Source of the DNA: a virus
Virus record (IMG/VR): IMGVR_UViG_3300017714_000022
Coordinates: 1-46,152 of that record
DNA length: 46,152 bases
Direction: 5' to 3' (one strand)
Of this stretch, positions 18,301 to 25,960 are shown piece by piece. The first letter of the stretch is position 1, and every line of letters starts with the position of its first letter. The position numbers and the translations under genes were made by a program. The notes beneath the pieces are model-generated. The model had not been told where the DNA came from. It ran no database searches and worked only from the letters and a program-made list of their open reading frames with translations.

Positions 18301-18816
18301 AATTTCCCATATGGAGGAAACCATGCTATTTATTCACAAAAAATCAGAGAAGGAGGTTCAGGTAATCCTTATCCTTGGATAGCCAAAAATCCAAAAACAA
18401 CAAGAATACGTCCAGGAGATATTGTTGTAGAAAATAGAACTGGAGGTCCATATAAAACTTGGAATACTAATCCATGGACAGGATCTAGCCATGGGGATAT
18501 AGTAATAGATGTAAATTATGATAAGGGATACATTACAGTGGTAGGAGGAAATGTTGGTAATACAGTTAAAACAAAAACAAGACCTATCTATGGAGGAAAA
18601 GGAACAAGAAATAGAGGAAGGATGAAAAGTCCCCAAAATTATTTTGTTGTACTAACACCAAAAAATAGTTTTAGAGATCAAATTGTATCTGCTGCTAAAA
18701 AAGAAAATTTAAATTTTGATTTAAGAGATGAACTTGATAGAAGTGTTGAAAACCAATTATATGCTTATTATCAAGTAGCTCAATTAGATGCACCTCCACC
18801 AAACTCACAAGCATAA
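15388..18816 (+). CDS. Large baseplate hub protein with C-terminal predicted wall-degrading domain (DUF2272-like)
   Basis: The product is 1142 residues. The N-terminal half has motifs seen in baseplate hub proteins of marine T4-like phages (YVPMPGIESATTTYYNNGALSKA, DVLYLRPGYTLLLEFGWT). Residues about 945-1090 form a separate enzyme-like domain: TPWSAAFISYVIKEAG, a conserved His in GGNHAIYS, RPGDIV, SSHGDIVID and VVGGNVGNTVKT, resembling DUF2272 and CHAP-type amidase folds. T4 puts lysozyme on the hub (gp5); this looks like the same idea with a different enzyme, used to open peptidoglycan during entry. A stretch of Lys/Glu-rich helix (about 915-945) links the parts. The next gene starts on the last base of its stop codon. 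Confidence 0.75.
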   Translation: MSNIIGNPFEEWVKGQVDIRQTALGQYSNINSSALKYYSSKTPWLRLASSVNITGKVINGVPDDSVYWKLIQAGFIKEQILNDNLAKNFILFGGAASVSDDSFTIDKEKYTTAVYDGAKAGLNYSSGVNRSFGNNGKQLFEGAYGWGGISERGYVPMPGIESATTTYYNNGALSKATINIKCFSKSQFSLLDVLYLRPGYTLLLEFGWTAYLNNLGQIENWPNFTTTPLDFLLNPDSFPGEKNQYEMYRKISEERKLYQGNYEAVYGKVSNFKWSFDSDGTYNISVDLIGMGNIMDSLKLNVTDPDKGKGDSNKSPSETPISIEEFAKELFGIAAGVAIYSQYQNAYHYPEKAKQEIRAYREGGKQIFDPYNTKTTTPAKLKAYCQEKYDLRIADEQNANNVGQQNADMNPLLANKNDTKLNKEFFKIYQQFVSLNVNASVEEAKIIPRVNGVKNGGCYINKTYNGERDIEGGGLALKSGYIKFAALLKIIEDNCNLFSKKGKGNNPRTKMIKFDFKYGDGVTSDTNYMLIVPPGFSTNPQICIVPWTSADIKGVIQFKTTEYNSDQSNSINEMLTNSTNFFVEDNPFVGRLANVMINLRFAAGALASTPKNEEGAISVISYLNTILQGVNESMGSINNFRVIHDEDTGIIKIYDESPMPGLVQVDDKSFTTFNVFGVKRGAEIPSENGVTAFKQQNTTGSFITNIGLDAEIPSNFATLISIGSQASGTNLQGNGTSFSNYNKGLIDRIIPEKIDAVESSDNNEKPTPIQKAKTIWKEKISYAASVGGSEGYGPYQEVYTAYGNDGSGGNMFNFHPDTTRNLTENYTSYIKIVHGVSAERLICPQPFFLPFNLNLSMDGLSGMKLFEKFRITDDILPPSYEENSVDIIVKGINHEVNVNTWSTTLDTLSVPRFKTKAEVKEETIAKLPKEKQKQLEEAAKDQDINNAFREYVTATPWSAAFISYVIKEAGVNFPYGGNHAIYSQKIREGGSGNPYPWIAKNPKTTRIRPGDIVVENRTGGPYKTWNTNPWTGSSHGDIVIDVNYDKGYITVVGGNVGNTVKTKTRPIYGGKGTRNRGRMKSPQNYFVVLTPKNSFRDQIVSAAKKENLNFDLRDELDRSVENQLYAYYQVAQLDAPPPNSQA

Positions 18817-19760
18817 TGTATATACCTAAATCACAAATAAAAGATAATTTATTTACCCCTGGGGGTGAATGGTATTATGTTAGTTCTAATTCTCCTTATA
18901 CTGGGTTTTACTATCAATTATCTAATGGTAAAGCCTATACGGGTAAAGATCAAAATGATCCCCCAAATGAAGAAATATATCAATCAATTCCTTTAGTTTC
19001 ATCTGAAACAACTACTAATTCTGTAGAAGTATCAAATAAAATAGTAGAATATAATCAAGATTGGGAGGGAAGTAAAGATCTTAAAATATACGGAATATTA
19101 AGTGATACAGACTATAATTTATTAAAATTAATACCTCAATATTATCAAGAATTTCCAACTCCTGAAGATTATAAAAATGGTATGTTTATAAGATATTTTC
19201 TTTGCAAAATAAATCAATTAGAGTATTTAGAAGTTAATAAACAAACCTATGATAATGTTGATACTAAAAATAATGCATGGGTATGGGAAAATTATATACC
19301 TTTTACTTTAGATTGGTATATAAAAGGAGATATTGATAGAGTATTTAATAATAATAAAGGATCTATATTTATTAAAGAAAAAGAAATAAACAAAAAAGGT
19401 TTAGGAAATTATTTAGGAAAAAAATATTTAGAATATTTTAAATATCCTAAATCTAGCAATCTTACTACTACAGGAGGAGAACTAATAACTTTATCAGGTC
19501 AAGATTATGTAGGATCTTATCATATCCATGAAAATCAAGGTCCTATGGAAGGGGCTATTCACATACAAGGGGCTCATAATAGATTATTTTACAAAAGATT
19601 TTATCAAAATGAATTAGTTGATGTTTTAAATCAAGAAGGAGTTATTGAAACAGGAGAGTCACAACAGGTTGAATTTGTAAGGGATTTAACTATAGAATAT
19701 GATATACCTAATCAAATTCAAACAAGTAATAATAATTCTTCAACTGGAGGTGGATATTAG
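18816..19760 (+). CDS. Putative baseplate/virion protein, unknown family
   Basis: This 314-residue soluble protein is rich in Tyr, Asn and Lys, with a notable segment YHIHENQGPMEGAIHIQGAHN near residues 235-255 containing four His, which could hold a metal, and a disordered Ser/Gly tail ending in TGGGY. I do not recognise the family. The start overlaps the hub stop by one base, so it is the last gene of the tail operon. A role in the baseplate is inferred from that coupling; nothing in the sequence identifies an enzyme. Confidence 0.65.
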   Translation: MYIPKSQIKDNLFTPGGEWYYVSSNSPYTGFYYQLSNGKAYTGKDQNDPPNEEIYQSIPLVSSETTTNSVEVSNKIVEYNQDWEGSKDLKIYGILSDTDYNLLKLIPQYYQEFPTPEDYKNGMFIRYFLCKINQLEYLEVNKQTYDNVDTKNNAWVWENYIPFTLDWYIKGDIDRVFNNNKGSIFIKEKEINKKGLGNYLGKKYLEYFKYPKSSNLTTTGGELITLSGQDYVGSYHIHENQGPMEGAIHIQGAHNRLFYKRFYQNELVDVLNQEGVIETGESQQVEFVRDLTIEYDIPNQIQTSNNNSSTGGGY

Positions 19761-19780
19761 ATAAATTTTTCATATATTGA
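19749..19780 (+). promoter_or_regulatory. Weak candidate promoter before the polymerase gene
   Basis: TATATTGA at 19773-19780 resembles the -7 boxes used elsewhere, but the -33 position reads GGTG rather than TTTG. It lies at the boundary between virion and replication genes, 13 nt before the polymerase start. Confidence 0.3.
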
Positions 19781-19792
19781 AATAAAAAAGTT

Positions 19793-21052
19793 ATGTTTTG
19801 GTTAGTTGAAAGTAAAGTTCAATTTGAACAGTTTACAAATGCTAATTGGGAAGAAGTTTTTATAGAAGTAATTCCAAATAGTTATTTAATACATCCTGCA
19901 CAAAATAATATTTGCGCTTTGTATATTAGACCATTATTATCAACTAAAGGATTTATTGTCCCACTATCACATAGTGAAACTTTAAATATAAATATAACGG
20001 AAATAAACACGATGTTACATAAATTTAGTAGCATATATGTGCGTGATAAGAAGGAATTTTTACATTATTTACCACTAAAAGGCCTCTTTGACATAAACCA
20101 ACAAAACCCTCCGTATATACCAGAATTAACCCAAACACATCACATTTTTAATAGGAGATATCCTAATAAAAAAGACATAAATAGAATTATACCTATAGTT
20201 AAACATTATGAATATTGTGAAAAAATATATAATAACCTTAAAGATAAAATAAATGAACAAATCAATGAATTCTACAATAATAAATCTTCAGTGGTTTTCA
20301 ACGCCATTGAAAGAAATGGTATACGAGTTAATAGAGAAAAATTTGAATCGTACTTTCATGCTATCGACGGAGATTACGTCTACACGCAGTACAACTTTAA
20401 AACTCTTACAGGAAGACCAAGTAATAAATTTAAAGGAGTAAATTATGCCGCAATTAATAAAGAAAACAATAGTCGAGAAAGTTTTATACCCCGTAATGAC
20501 ATTTTTGTTGAGTTTGATATTGGGGCTTATCATCCTACTTTGTTATCTAAGTTGGTTGACTTTGATTTTGGTAATGAGGATATTCATACTGCCTTTGCGA
20601 AAATGTATGGGGTTGAATATAAAAAAGCCAAAGAATTAACATTTAAACAATTATATGGAGGAGTATTTGATCAATATAAAGATCTAGAATTTTTTAAAAA
20701 AGTTCAAGTATATACTGATAATTTATGGGAAGAGTTTAAAGAAAAGGGCTGGATTGAATGTCCTATTTCAAAACATAGGTTTATTAAAGAAAAAATAGGT
20801 GAAATGAAGCCTCAAAAATTATTAAATTATTTACTACAAAACTTGGAAACCGCAATGAATGTTCATATATTGTGGGAAATAATTAAGTTATTAAGAAATA
20901 AAAAAACAAAAATAGTTTTATATACTTATGATTCGTTTTTATTTGATTTAGATAAAGAAGAAGAAGATGTGTTGGAAGAAATAAAAGAGCTATTTAATAA
21001 ATATAAACTACAAATAAAAATATGCTATGGAAACGATTACAATTTTAAATAA
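19793..21052 (+). CDS. Family A DNA polymerase, short form
   Basis: The product has 419 residues. The palm motifs of family A are visible: LTGRPSN near 204 with an NYAAINKE segment after it, motif A FVEFDIGAYHP (about 237-247), motif B KELTFKQLYGG (about 279-290) and motif C LYTYDSFLFDLD (about 375-386). Motif C reads YD where most family members have HDE, though an Asp remains. The first 190 residues replace the usual exonuclease and thumb architecture and show no clear DxE exonuclease site. T4 itself uses a family B enzyme, so this is a different replicase on a T4-like virion. It starts with the common AAAAAAGTTATG context. Confidence 0.85.
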   Translation: MFWLVESKVQFEQFTNANWEEVFIEVIPNSYLIHPAQNNICALYIRPLLSTKGFIVPLSHSETLNINITEINTMLHKFSSIYVRDKKEFLHYLPLKGLFDINQQNPPYIPELTQTHHIFNRRYPNKKDINRIIPIVKHYEYCEKIYNNLKDKINEQINEFYNNKSSVVFNAIERNGIRVNREKFESYFHAIDGDYVYTQYNFKTLTGRPSNKFKGVNYAAINKENNSRESFIPRNDIFVEFDIGAYHPTLLSKLVDFDFGNEDIHTAFAKMYGVEYKKAKELTFKQLYGGVFDQYKDLEFFKKVQVYTDNLWEEFKEKGWIECPISKHRFIKEKIGEMKPQKLLNYLLQNLETAMNVHILWEIIKLLRNKKTKIVLYTYDSFLFDLDKEEEDVLEEIKELFNKYKLQIKICYGNDYNFK

Positions 21053-21500
21053 AACTCCTAATATGTATACAGTGGACGATTTTTCGGACATTACTAATCA
21101 AAATTTAGGAGATTTGAACAATAAACTATTTTGCACATTTACTACCCTAGATAATTTAGAATTACTTCTAAGTTCTATTACAGACAAATATAATATAATG
21201 TATAATAAAATATTTGTTTTGTATGTTAAAGAAAATGATGAGTATGTTTGTACCTACAACATTGACCAAGGCAATATCTCAGACTTACCTGATAATACAA
21301 TTTTAGTTCATAGAAAAAAAGAAACAAATACACTTTATACTATTAATGCTTTAAATGAATTAATTAAAAAATTAAATGGTGGTGTAGTTGATACTAAGTT
21401 CCCTATAACTTGGGAACATTATAAAAATTCAGTACTTTTAACTCAACATGATGAGTTAAAACAATTGAAAACAAAAATTCATAAAATAATTGAACTATAG
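21027..21500 (+). CDS. Unknown protein overlapping the polymerase gene
   Basis: This 157-residue acidic protein has an alternation of strands and helices, with VDDFSDITNQNLGDLNNKLFCTFTTLDNLE at the start and a helical, Lys-rich end. No motif is recognised. The annotated ATG lies 26 bases inside the polymerase gene in another frame; an ATG at 21063 outside the overlap would remove 12 residues. It sits between the polymerase and the SSB promoter, so an accessory replication role is plausible, but it is only inferred. Confidence 0.65.
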   Translation: METITILNKTPNMYTVDDFSDITNQNLGDLNNKLFCTFTTLDNLELLLSSITDKYNIMYNKIFVLYVKENDEYVCTYNIDQGNISDLPDNTILVHRKKETNTLYTINALNELIKKLNGGVVDTKFPITWEHYKNSVLLTQHDELKQLKTKIHKIIEL

Positions 21501-21532
21501 TTTGGTTGTTTTATAAATTTGTCGTATATTAA
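21501..21532 (+). promoter_or_regulatory. Host-like promoter for SSB-UvsX
   Basis: TTTG at 21501-21504 and TATATTAA at 21525-21532 are separated by 20 bp, starting directly after the TAG at 21498-21500. The leader is about 25-30 nt and ends in AAAAAAAGTTATTATG at the SSB start. Confidence 0.75.
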
Positions 21533-21563
21533 TCACAGTTATAAATAAATAAAAAAAGTTATT

Positions 21564-22391
21564 ATGGATTTAAACCAAATAAAAAAGAAGTTAGAGTCAC
21601 TTCAGTCACAATCAAACTCAAACAAATCAAGTGGAAAATCAATATTTTGGAAACCTACAGTAGGTAAACAACAAGTTAGAATTGTTCCTAATAAGTATAA
21701 TAAATCATTCCCATTTACTGAAATGCAATTCTATTATGGAATAGGTCAAAGAGTAATGGCTTCTCCTATGAATTGGGGAGAAAAAGATCCAATTCAAGAA
21801 TTTACAAAACAATTGCGTTCTAGTGGAGATAAAGAAAATTGGTATTTAGCAAAAAAATTAGATGCCAAAACTCGTATTTTTGCCCCAGTAATTGTAAGAG
21901 GTGAGGAAGAAGAAGGTGTTAAATTATGGCAGTTTGGAAAAGAAGTTTATCAAGCATTTTTAAATTTAGCAGCTGATGCTGAGGTTGGTGATTATACTGA
22001 TGTATCAGGAGGAAGAGATATTAAATTAACAACTGTAGGACCTGAAGTAACAGGAACTCCTTATAATAAAACTACTATTTCCCCATCAATGAAACAATCA
22101 CCTATTAGTGATAATACTAACATAGTTGAAAGAGCTTTAGATACTCAACCAAATCCTATAGATGTGTTTAAAAGACTTACTTTTGATGAGGTTAAAGCTA
22201 ATTTAGAAACTTTTTTAAAACCTGAAGGTGGAGAAGAAGGTGAAATTTTATCTGAACCTGCTGTGGGATTTGATAATGATAAATCAAATAATTATTCACT
22301 TGAAGGGAAAAATACAACTTCTAAGGCAGAAAAATTTGATTCATTATTTGATGATAAAAAGTCTTCAACTGATGATGATTTACCATTTTAA
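21564..22391 (+). CDS. gp32: Single-stranded DNA-binding protein, T4 gp32-like
   Basis: At 275 residues it is close to T4 gp32 (301). It has a basic N-terminal arm (MDLNQIKKKLESLQSQ), a core with KQQVRIVPNKYNKSFPFTEMQFYYGIG and WYLAKKLDAKTRIFAPVIVRG, and a disordered acidic tail ending DDDLPF, the usual partner-binding end of SSBs. The Cys/His zinc site of T4 gp32 is absent. It coats single strands and should recruit UvsX and the helicase. It is followed after 3 bases by uvsX and preceded by a strong host-like promoter. Confidence 0.9.
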   Translation: MDLNQIKKKLESLQSQSNSNKSSGKSIFWKPTVGKQQVRIVPNKYNKSFPFTEMQFYYGIGQRVMASPMNWGEKDPIQEFTKQLRSSGDKENWYLAKKLDAKTRIFAPVIVRGEEEEGVKLWQFGKEVYQAFLNLAADAEVGDYTDVSGGRDIKLTTVGPEVTGTPYNKTTISPSMKQSPISDNTNIVERALDTQPNPIDVFKRLTFDEVKANLETFLKPEGGEEGEILSEPAVGFDNDKSNNYSLEGKNTTSKAEKFDSLFDDKKSSTDDDLPF

Positions 22392-22394
22392 AAT

Positions 22395-23468
22395 ATGGCT
22401 AAGAAAAAATCACTTACAGAAGCTGCTTCTAAGGAACTTAAATCTAAATTTGACCTAAATGCTTTTAAAGATAAAAAAGGTTTAAAACAAAATGTAAAAT
22501 TTAAGGAACAAGAATGGATTCCATTATCTTCAGCATTTCAGGATGTTACTTCTATTCCTGGTATTCCTATGGGACATATTGTACTACTCAGAGGACATTC
22601 AGACACAGGTAAAACAACAGCACTTTTAGAAGCTGCTGTATCTGCTCAAAAACGAGGTATAATGCCCGTGTTCATTATTACAGAAATGAAATGGTCTTGG
22701 GATCATGCTAAAATGATGGGTATGGAAGTAAATGAAGTTGTTGATAAGAAAACAGGTGAAATTACTAATTATGATGGGAATTTTATTTATGTTGATAGGG
22801 AAACTATTAATTCTATTGAAGATGTAGCTGGGTTTATTTTAGATTTAATGGATGAGCAAAAGAAAGGTAATTTACCTTATGATTTATTATTCTTATGGGA
22901 TTCAATTGGATCAGTGCCTTGTGAAATGTCAATTAAATCAAATAAAAACAATAATGAATGGAATGCAGGTGCTATGTCAACACAATTTGGAAATAGCGTA
23001 AATCAACGTATTACATTGTCACGTAAGGAATCATCCTCATATACTAATACACTTGTATGTATTAATAAAGTTTGGACGTTAAAAGCGGAGTCTCCAATGG
23101 GACAACCCAAACTAATGAATAAAGGAGGTTATGCAATGTGGTTTGATTCCACATTTGTAGTTACATTTGGTAACGTTATGTCAGCTGGAACTTCTAAAAT
23201 TAAAGCTATTAAAGATGGTAAACAAGTTGAATTTGCTAAACGTGTAAATATTCAAATTGATAAAAATCATATTAATGGTGTTACTACTAGAGGTAAAATC
23301 GTAATGACTCCTCATGGATTTATTAATGATAATGACAGAGAACTAAAAGGTTATAAAGATGCCAGAAAAGATGATTGGGCTGATATACTAGGTGGTGGTG
23401 ATTTTAGAGTAGTTGAAGAAGATCAAGCATACACTGATATAACATCTTTTGGGGAAGAACCACAATAA
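22395..23468 (+). CDS. uvsX: RecA-family recombinase, UvsX-like
   Basis: At 357 residues it has Walker A GHSDTGKTT (about 65-73), the conserved Glu region FIITEMKWSWD, Walker B LLFLWDSIGS (about 162-171) and the loop 2 region with QFGNSVNQRITLSRKE, all as in UvsX. It forms filaments on single-stranded DNA for strand exchange and recombination-dependent replication, working with the gp32-like SSB just upstream. Length is near that of T4 UvsX (391). A host-like promoter carrying a perfect hairpin follows the stop. Confidence 0.92.
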   Translation: MAKKKSLTEAASKELKSKFDLNAFKDKKGLKQNVKFKEQEWIPLSSAFQDVTSIPGIPMGHIVLLRGHSDTGKTTALLEAAVSAQKRGIMPVFIITEMKWSWDHAKMMGMEVNEVVDKKTGEITNYDGNFIYVDRETINSIEDVAGFILDLMDEQKKGNLPYDLLFLWDSIGSVPCEMSIKSNKNNNEWNAGAMSTQFGNSVNQRITLSRKESSSYTNTLVCINKVWTLKAESPMGQPKLMNKGGYAMWFDSTFVVTFGNVMSAGTSKIKAIKDGKQVEFAKRVNIQIDKNHINGVTTRGKIVMTPHGFINDNDRELKGYKDARKDDWADILGGGDFRVVEEDQAYTDITSFGEEPQ

Positions 23469-23470
23469 AT

Positions 23471-23501
23471 TTTGATACCCGGAATATCTTTCGTATATTC
23501 C
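23471..23501 (+). promoter_or_regulatory. Host-like promoter for 5' nuclease-helicase-RNR
   Basis: TTTG at 23471-23474 and TATATTCC at 23494-23501 are spaced 19 bp. The spacer contains ATATCTTTCG, shared exactly with the promoters at 38928 and 41818. Confidence 0.7.
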
Positions 23502-23504
23502 GGG
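23478..23504 (+). other. Perfect inverted repeat over the -7 box
   Basis: CCCGGAATAT (23478-23487) and ATATTCCGGG (23495-23504) form a perfect 10-bp stem with a 7-nt loop CTTTCGT. It is not followed by a T tract on either strand, so it is not a standard terminator; it covers most of the -7 element and could be an operator or a transcript 5' hairpin. Confidence 0.7.
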
Positions 23505-23518
23505 CATAAAAACAACAC

Positions 23519-24550
23519 ATGAAACAGAAAGAATTATTTAAGCTTCTGGATAATATCCAGGAGCAAGGCCCACAAACTGAGACTCACGAAAGAATATTAT
23601 TTATAGATGGTTTAAATTTATTTTTTAGAAATTTTGCTGTGTTAAATATGGTAAATCCCTTAGGAATTCATATCGGGGGATTAGGTGGATTTTTTCGTTC
23701 TTTAGGAGCTATGATTCGTCAAATTAGTCCTACACAGGTTTATGTAGTATTTGATGGGGCTGGATCAGCTAATAACAGAAAAAATATAATGCCAGAATAT
23801 AAATCTGGTAGAGATTTACAACGTATTACTAATTGGGATGCTTTTGATGATAAAGATGATGAGGATGATGCTAAAGTAGACCAAATGGTTAGAATTATTC
23901 AATATTTAAAAACATTACCCGTTAAAACTGTAAGTATTGATAAAGTAGAAGCAGATGATATTATAGCATATTTAAGTAAATCTGTTATTAAACACCCTAA
24001 AGACAAATCTTTTATCATATCATCAGATAAAGATTTTTTACAATTAGTTAGTGAAAATGTTGTTGTATATCGTCCTATGGAAAAAGAATATTATACACCT
24101 AAAACCGTAATGGATAAATATAAAATGTCTCCTCATAATTTTATACTACATAAAACATTATTAGGTGATAATTCTGATAAAATTAAGGGTGTTAAGGGAT
24201 TAGGTGAAAAAGGATTATTAAAAAAGTTTCCTGAATTAATAGAAAAAGACATGAATTGGGATGATATATTAAATATATGTGAAAATAAAATATCAGATCA
24301 CGTTGTATATGCTCGAATAATTCATGGTCAAGATGATTTAGAAAAAAATTACAAAATAATGGATTTAAGTAATCCAATGTTAAGTAAAGAAGATAAAGAA
24401 TGGTTAGATGAGGTTGTAGAATCAAATGATCTTTCGTATTATCCCGATCAATTCGTAGCAATGTATAATGAAGACCAAATAGGAGGATTAATTCGAAATG
24501 TTGAGTTTTGGGTTAAAGATTGTTTTCAAAATTTAGTTGTAAAAAAATAG
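23519..24550 (+). CDS. 5'-3' exonuclease/flap nuclease (T4 RNase H / PolI 5' nuclease family)
   Basis: At 343 residues the metal-binding acidic residues typical of the FEN family are visible in order: ILFIDGLNLFFRNF, VVFDGAGS, KVEADDIIAYL, ISSDKDFLQLV and the helix-hairpin-helix GDNSDKIKGVKGLGEKG. T4 RNase H is 305 residues. It removes RNA primers and flaps on the lagging strand. The family A polymerase in this window has no 5' nuclease domain, so this gene supplies that activity separately. It lies 4 bases upstream of the helicase gene. Confidence 0.88.
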   Translation: MKQKELFKLLDNIQEQGPQTETHERILFIDGLNLFFRNFAVLNMVNPLGIHIGGLGGFFRSLGAMIRQISPTQVYVVFDGAGSANNRKNIMPEYKSGRDLQRITNWDAFDDKDDEDDAKVDQMVRIIQYLKTLPVKTVSIDKVEADDIIAYLSKSVIKHPKDKSFIISSDKDFLQLVSENVVVYRPMEKEYYTPKTVMDKYKMSPHNFILHKTLLGDNSDKIKGVKGLGEKGLLKKFPELIEKDMNWDDILNICENKISDHVVYARIIHGQDDLEKNYKIMDLSNPMLSKEDKEWLDEVVESNDLSYYPDQFVAMYNEDQIGGLIRNVEFWVKDCFQNLVVKK

Positions 24551-24554
24551 TTAT

Positions 24555-25928
24555 ATGACATTAACAAATTTAAACTCATATGGAACTAGCTTCCAGATTA
24601 AAGTAATATCTTCTTTATTAACACATAAAGAATTTTTAGTTAACATTAATGATATGTTAAGTGAAGAATATTTTGATAATCAAGCCCATAAATGGATTAT
24701 TAAAGAGGTTTTAAAGTATTATGATAAATATCATACTACACCTTCAATGGAAATATTAGCTGTAGAGTTACAAAAGTGTGGTAATGAAGTTTTACAAATA
24801 TCTATAAAAGAACAACTTAAAGAAGCATATAATACTTCTAATGATGATTTAGAATATGTACAAGAAGAATTTGCATCTTTTTGTAAAAACCAACAATTAA
24901 AAGGAGCACTGTTGCAAAGTGTTGATTTACTAAAAGGTGGAGACTATGAATCCATAAGACATTTAATTAACAATGCTATTAAAGCAGGACAAGATAAAAA
25001 TATAGGACATGAGTATACTAAAGATGTTGAATCAAGATATAGAGAAGATAGTAGAACAACAATTAAAACCCCATGGGATAAAATTAATCAATTACTTCAA
25101 GGAGGCCTCGGAAATGGAGATTTTGGTCTTATATTTGGTAATCCAGGAGGTGGTAAATCTTGGTCGTTAGTAGCTTTAGGAGGACATGCTGTTAAATTAG
25201 GTTATAATGTTTTACATTATACTTTAGAATTAGGCGAACAATATGTAGGAAGAAGATATGATGCCTATTTTTCTAGAATTGGAGTTGATAAAATTCAAAA
25301 ACATAAAGATAAAATTGAAAGTATAATGGAGGATTTAAAAGGAAATTTAATTATTAAAGAATTCCCTACAGGAAAAGCAACAATGTCTACTATAGAAGCA
25401 CACATTCAAAAGGTTAAAGACACAGGAATTGAACCAGATTTAATTATAATTGATTATGTAGATCTTCTTTCATCAAAAAGAAAAACAGTTGATAGAAAAG
25501 GAGAAATTGATGATATTTATACTAGTACAAAAGGATTAGCTCGTGAACTAGATATACCAGTTTGGAGCGTTTCCCAAGTAAACAGAGCAGGTGCTAAAGA
25601 TAACATTGTAGAGGGAGATAAAGCAGCTGGGTCATACGATAAAATTATGATTACAGATGTTTGTATTTCTCTTTCTAGACAACGTAAAGATAAAGTAGAA
25701 GGAACTGGGAGATTCCATATTATGAAAAATAGATATGGTATGGATGGTTTAACATTTGGAGTTAAAGCTGATACTTCAACTGGTCATTTTGAAGTTTCAA
25801 ATGAACTTTATCAAGAAGGTGAAGAAGATAATGATAATACATCTACTCCACAAACTAAAAGTTTTAGTGGGATTGATAAATTTGATAGATCTGAGTTGCA
25901 AAAGAAATTTTTTGAACTAAATACATAG
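24555..25928 (+). CDS. gp41: Replicative DNA helicase, DnaB/T4 gp41 family
   Basis: At 457 residues it has an N-terminal DnaB-like helical domain, Walker A GNPGGGKSW (about 195-203), the catalytic Glu region LHYTLELGEQYVGRRYDAY, Walker B LIIIDYVDLLSS (about 295-306), and a later SVSQVNRAGA motif with a Gln sensor. T4 gp41 is 475 residues. It forms a hexamer unwinding DNA ahead of the polymerase. The last 40 residues are acidic and disordered. No primase gene is visible in the window. A 32-base A-rich gap separates it from the RNR gene. Confidence 0.9.
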   Translation: MTLTNLNSYGTSFQIKVISSLLTHKEFLVNINDMLSEEYFDNQAHKWIIKEVLKYYDKYHTTPSMEILAVELQKCGNEVLQISIKEQLKEAYNTSNDDLEYVQEEFASFCKNQQLKGALLQSVDLLKGGDYESIRHLINNAIKAGQDKNIGHEYTKDVESRYREDSRTTIKTPWDKINQLLQGGLGNGDFGLIFGNPGGGKSWSLVALGGHAVKLGYNVLHYTLELGEQYVGRRYDAYFSRIGVDKIQKHKDKIESIMEDLKGNLIIKEFPTGKATMSTIEAHIQKVKDTGIEPDLIIIDYVDLLSSKRKTVDRKGEIDDIYTSTKGLARELDIPVWSVSQVNRAGAKDNIVEGDKAAGSYDKIMITDVCISLSRQRKDKVEGTGRFHIMKNRYGMDGLTFGVKADTSTGHFEVSNELYQEGEEDNDNTSTPQTKSFSGIDKFDRSELQKKFFELNT

Positions 25929-25960
25929 AAATAATAACAATAAAAAAAAACAAAAATAAA

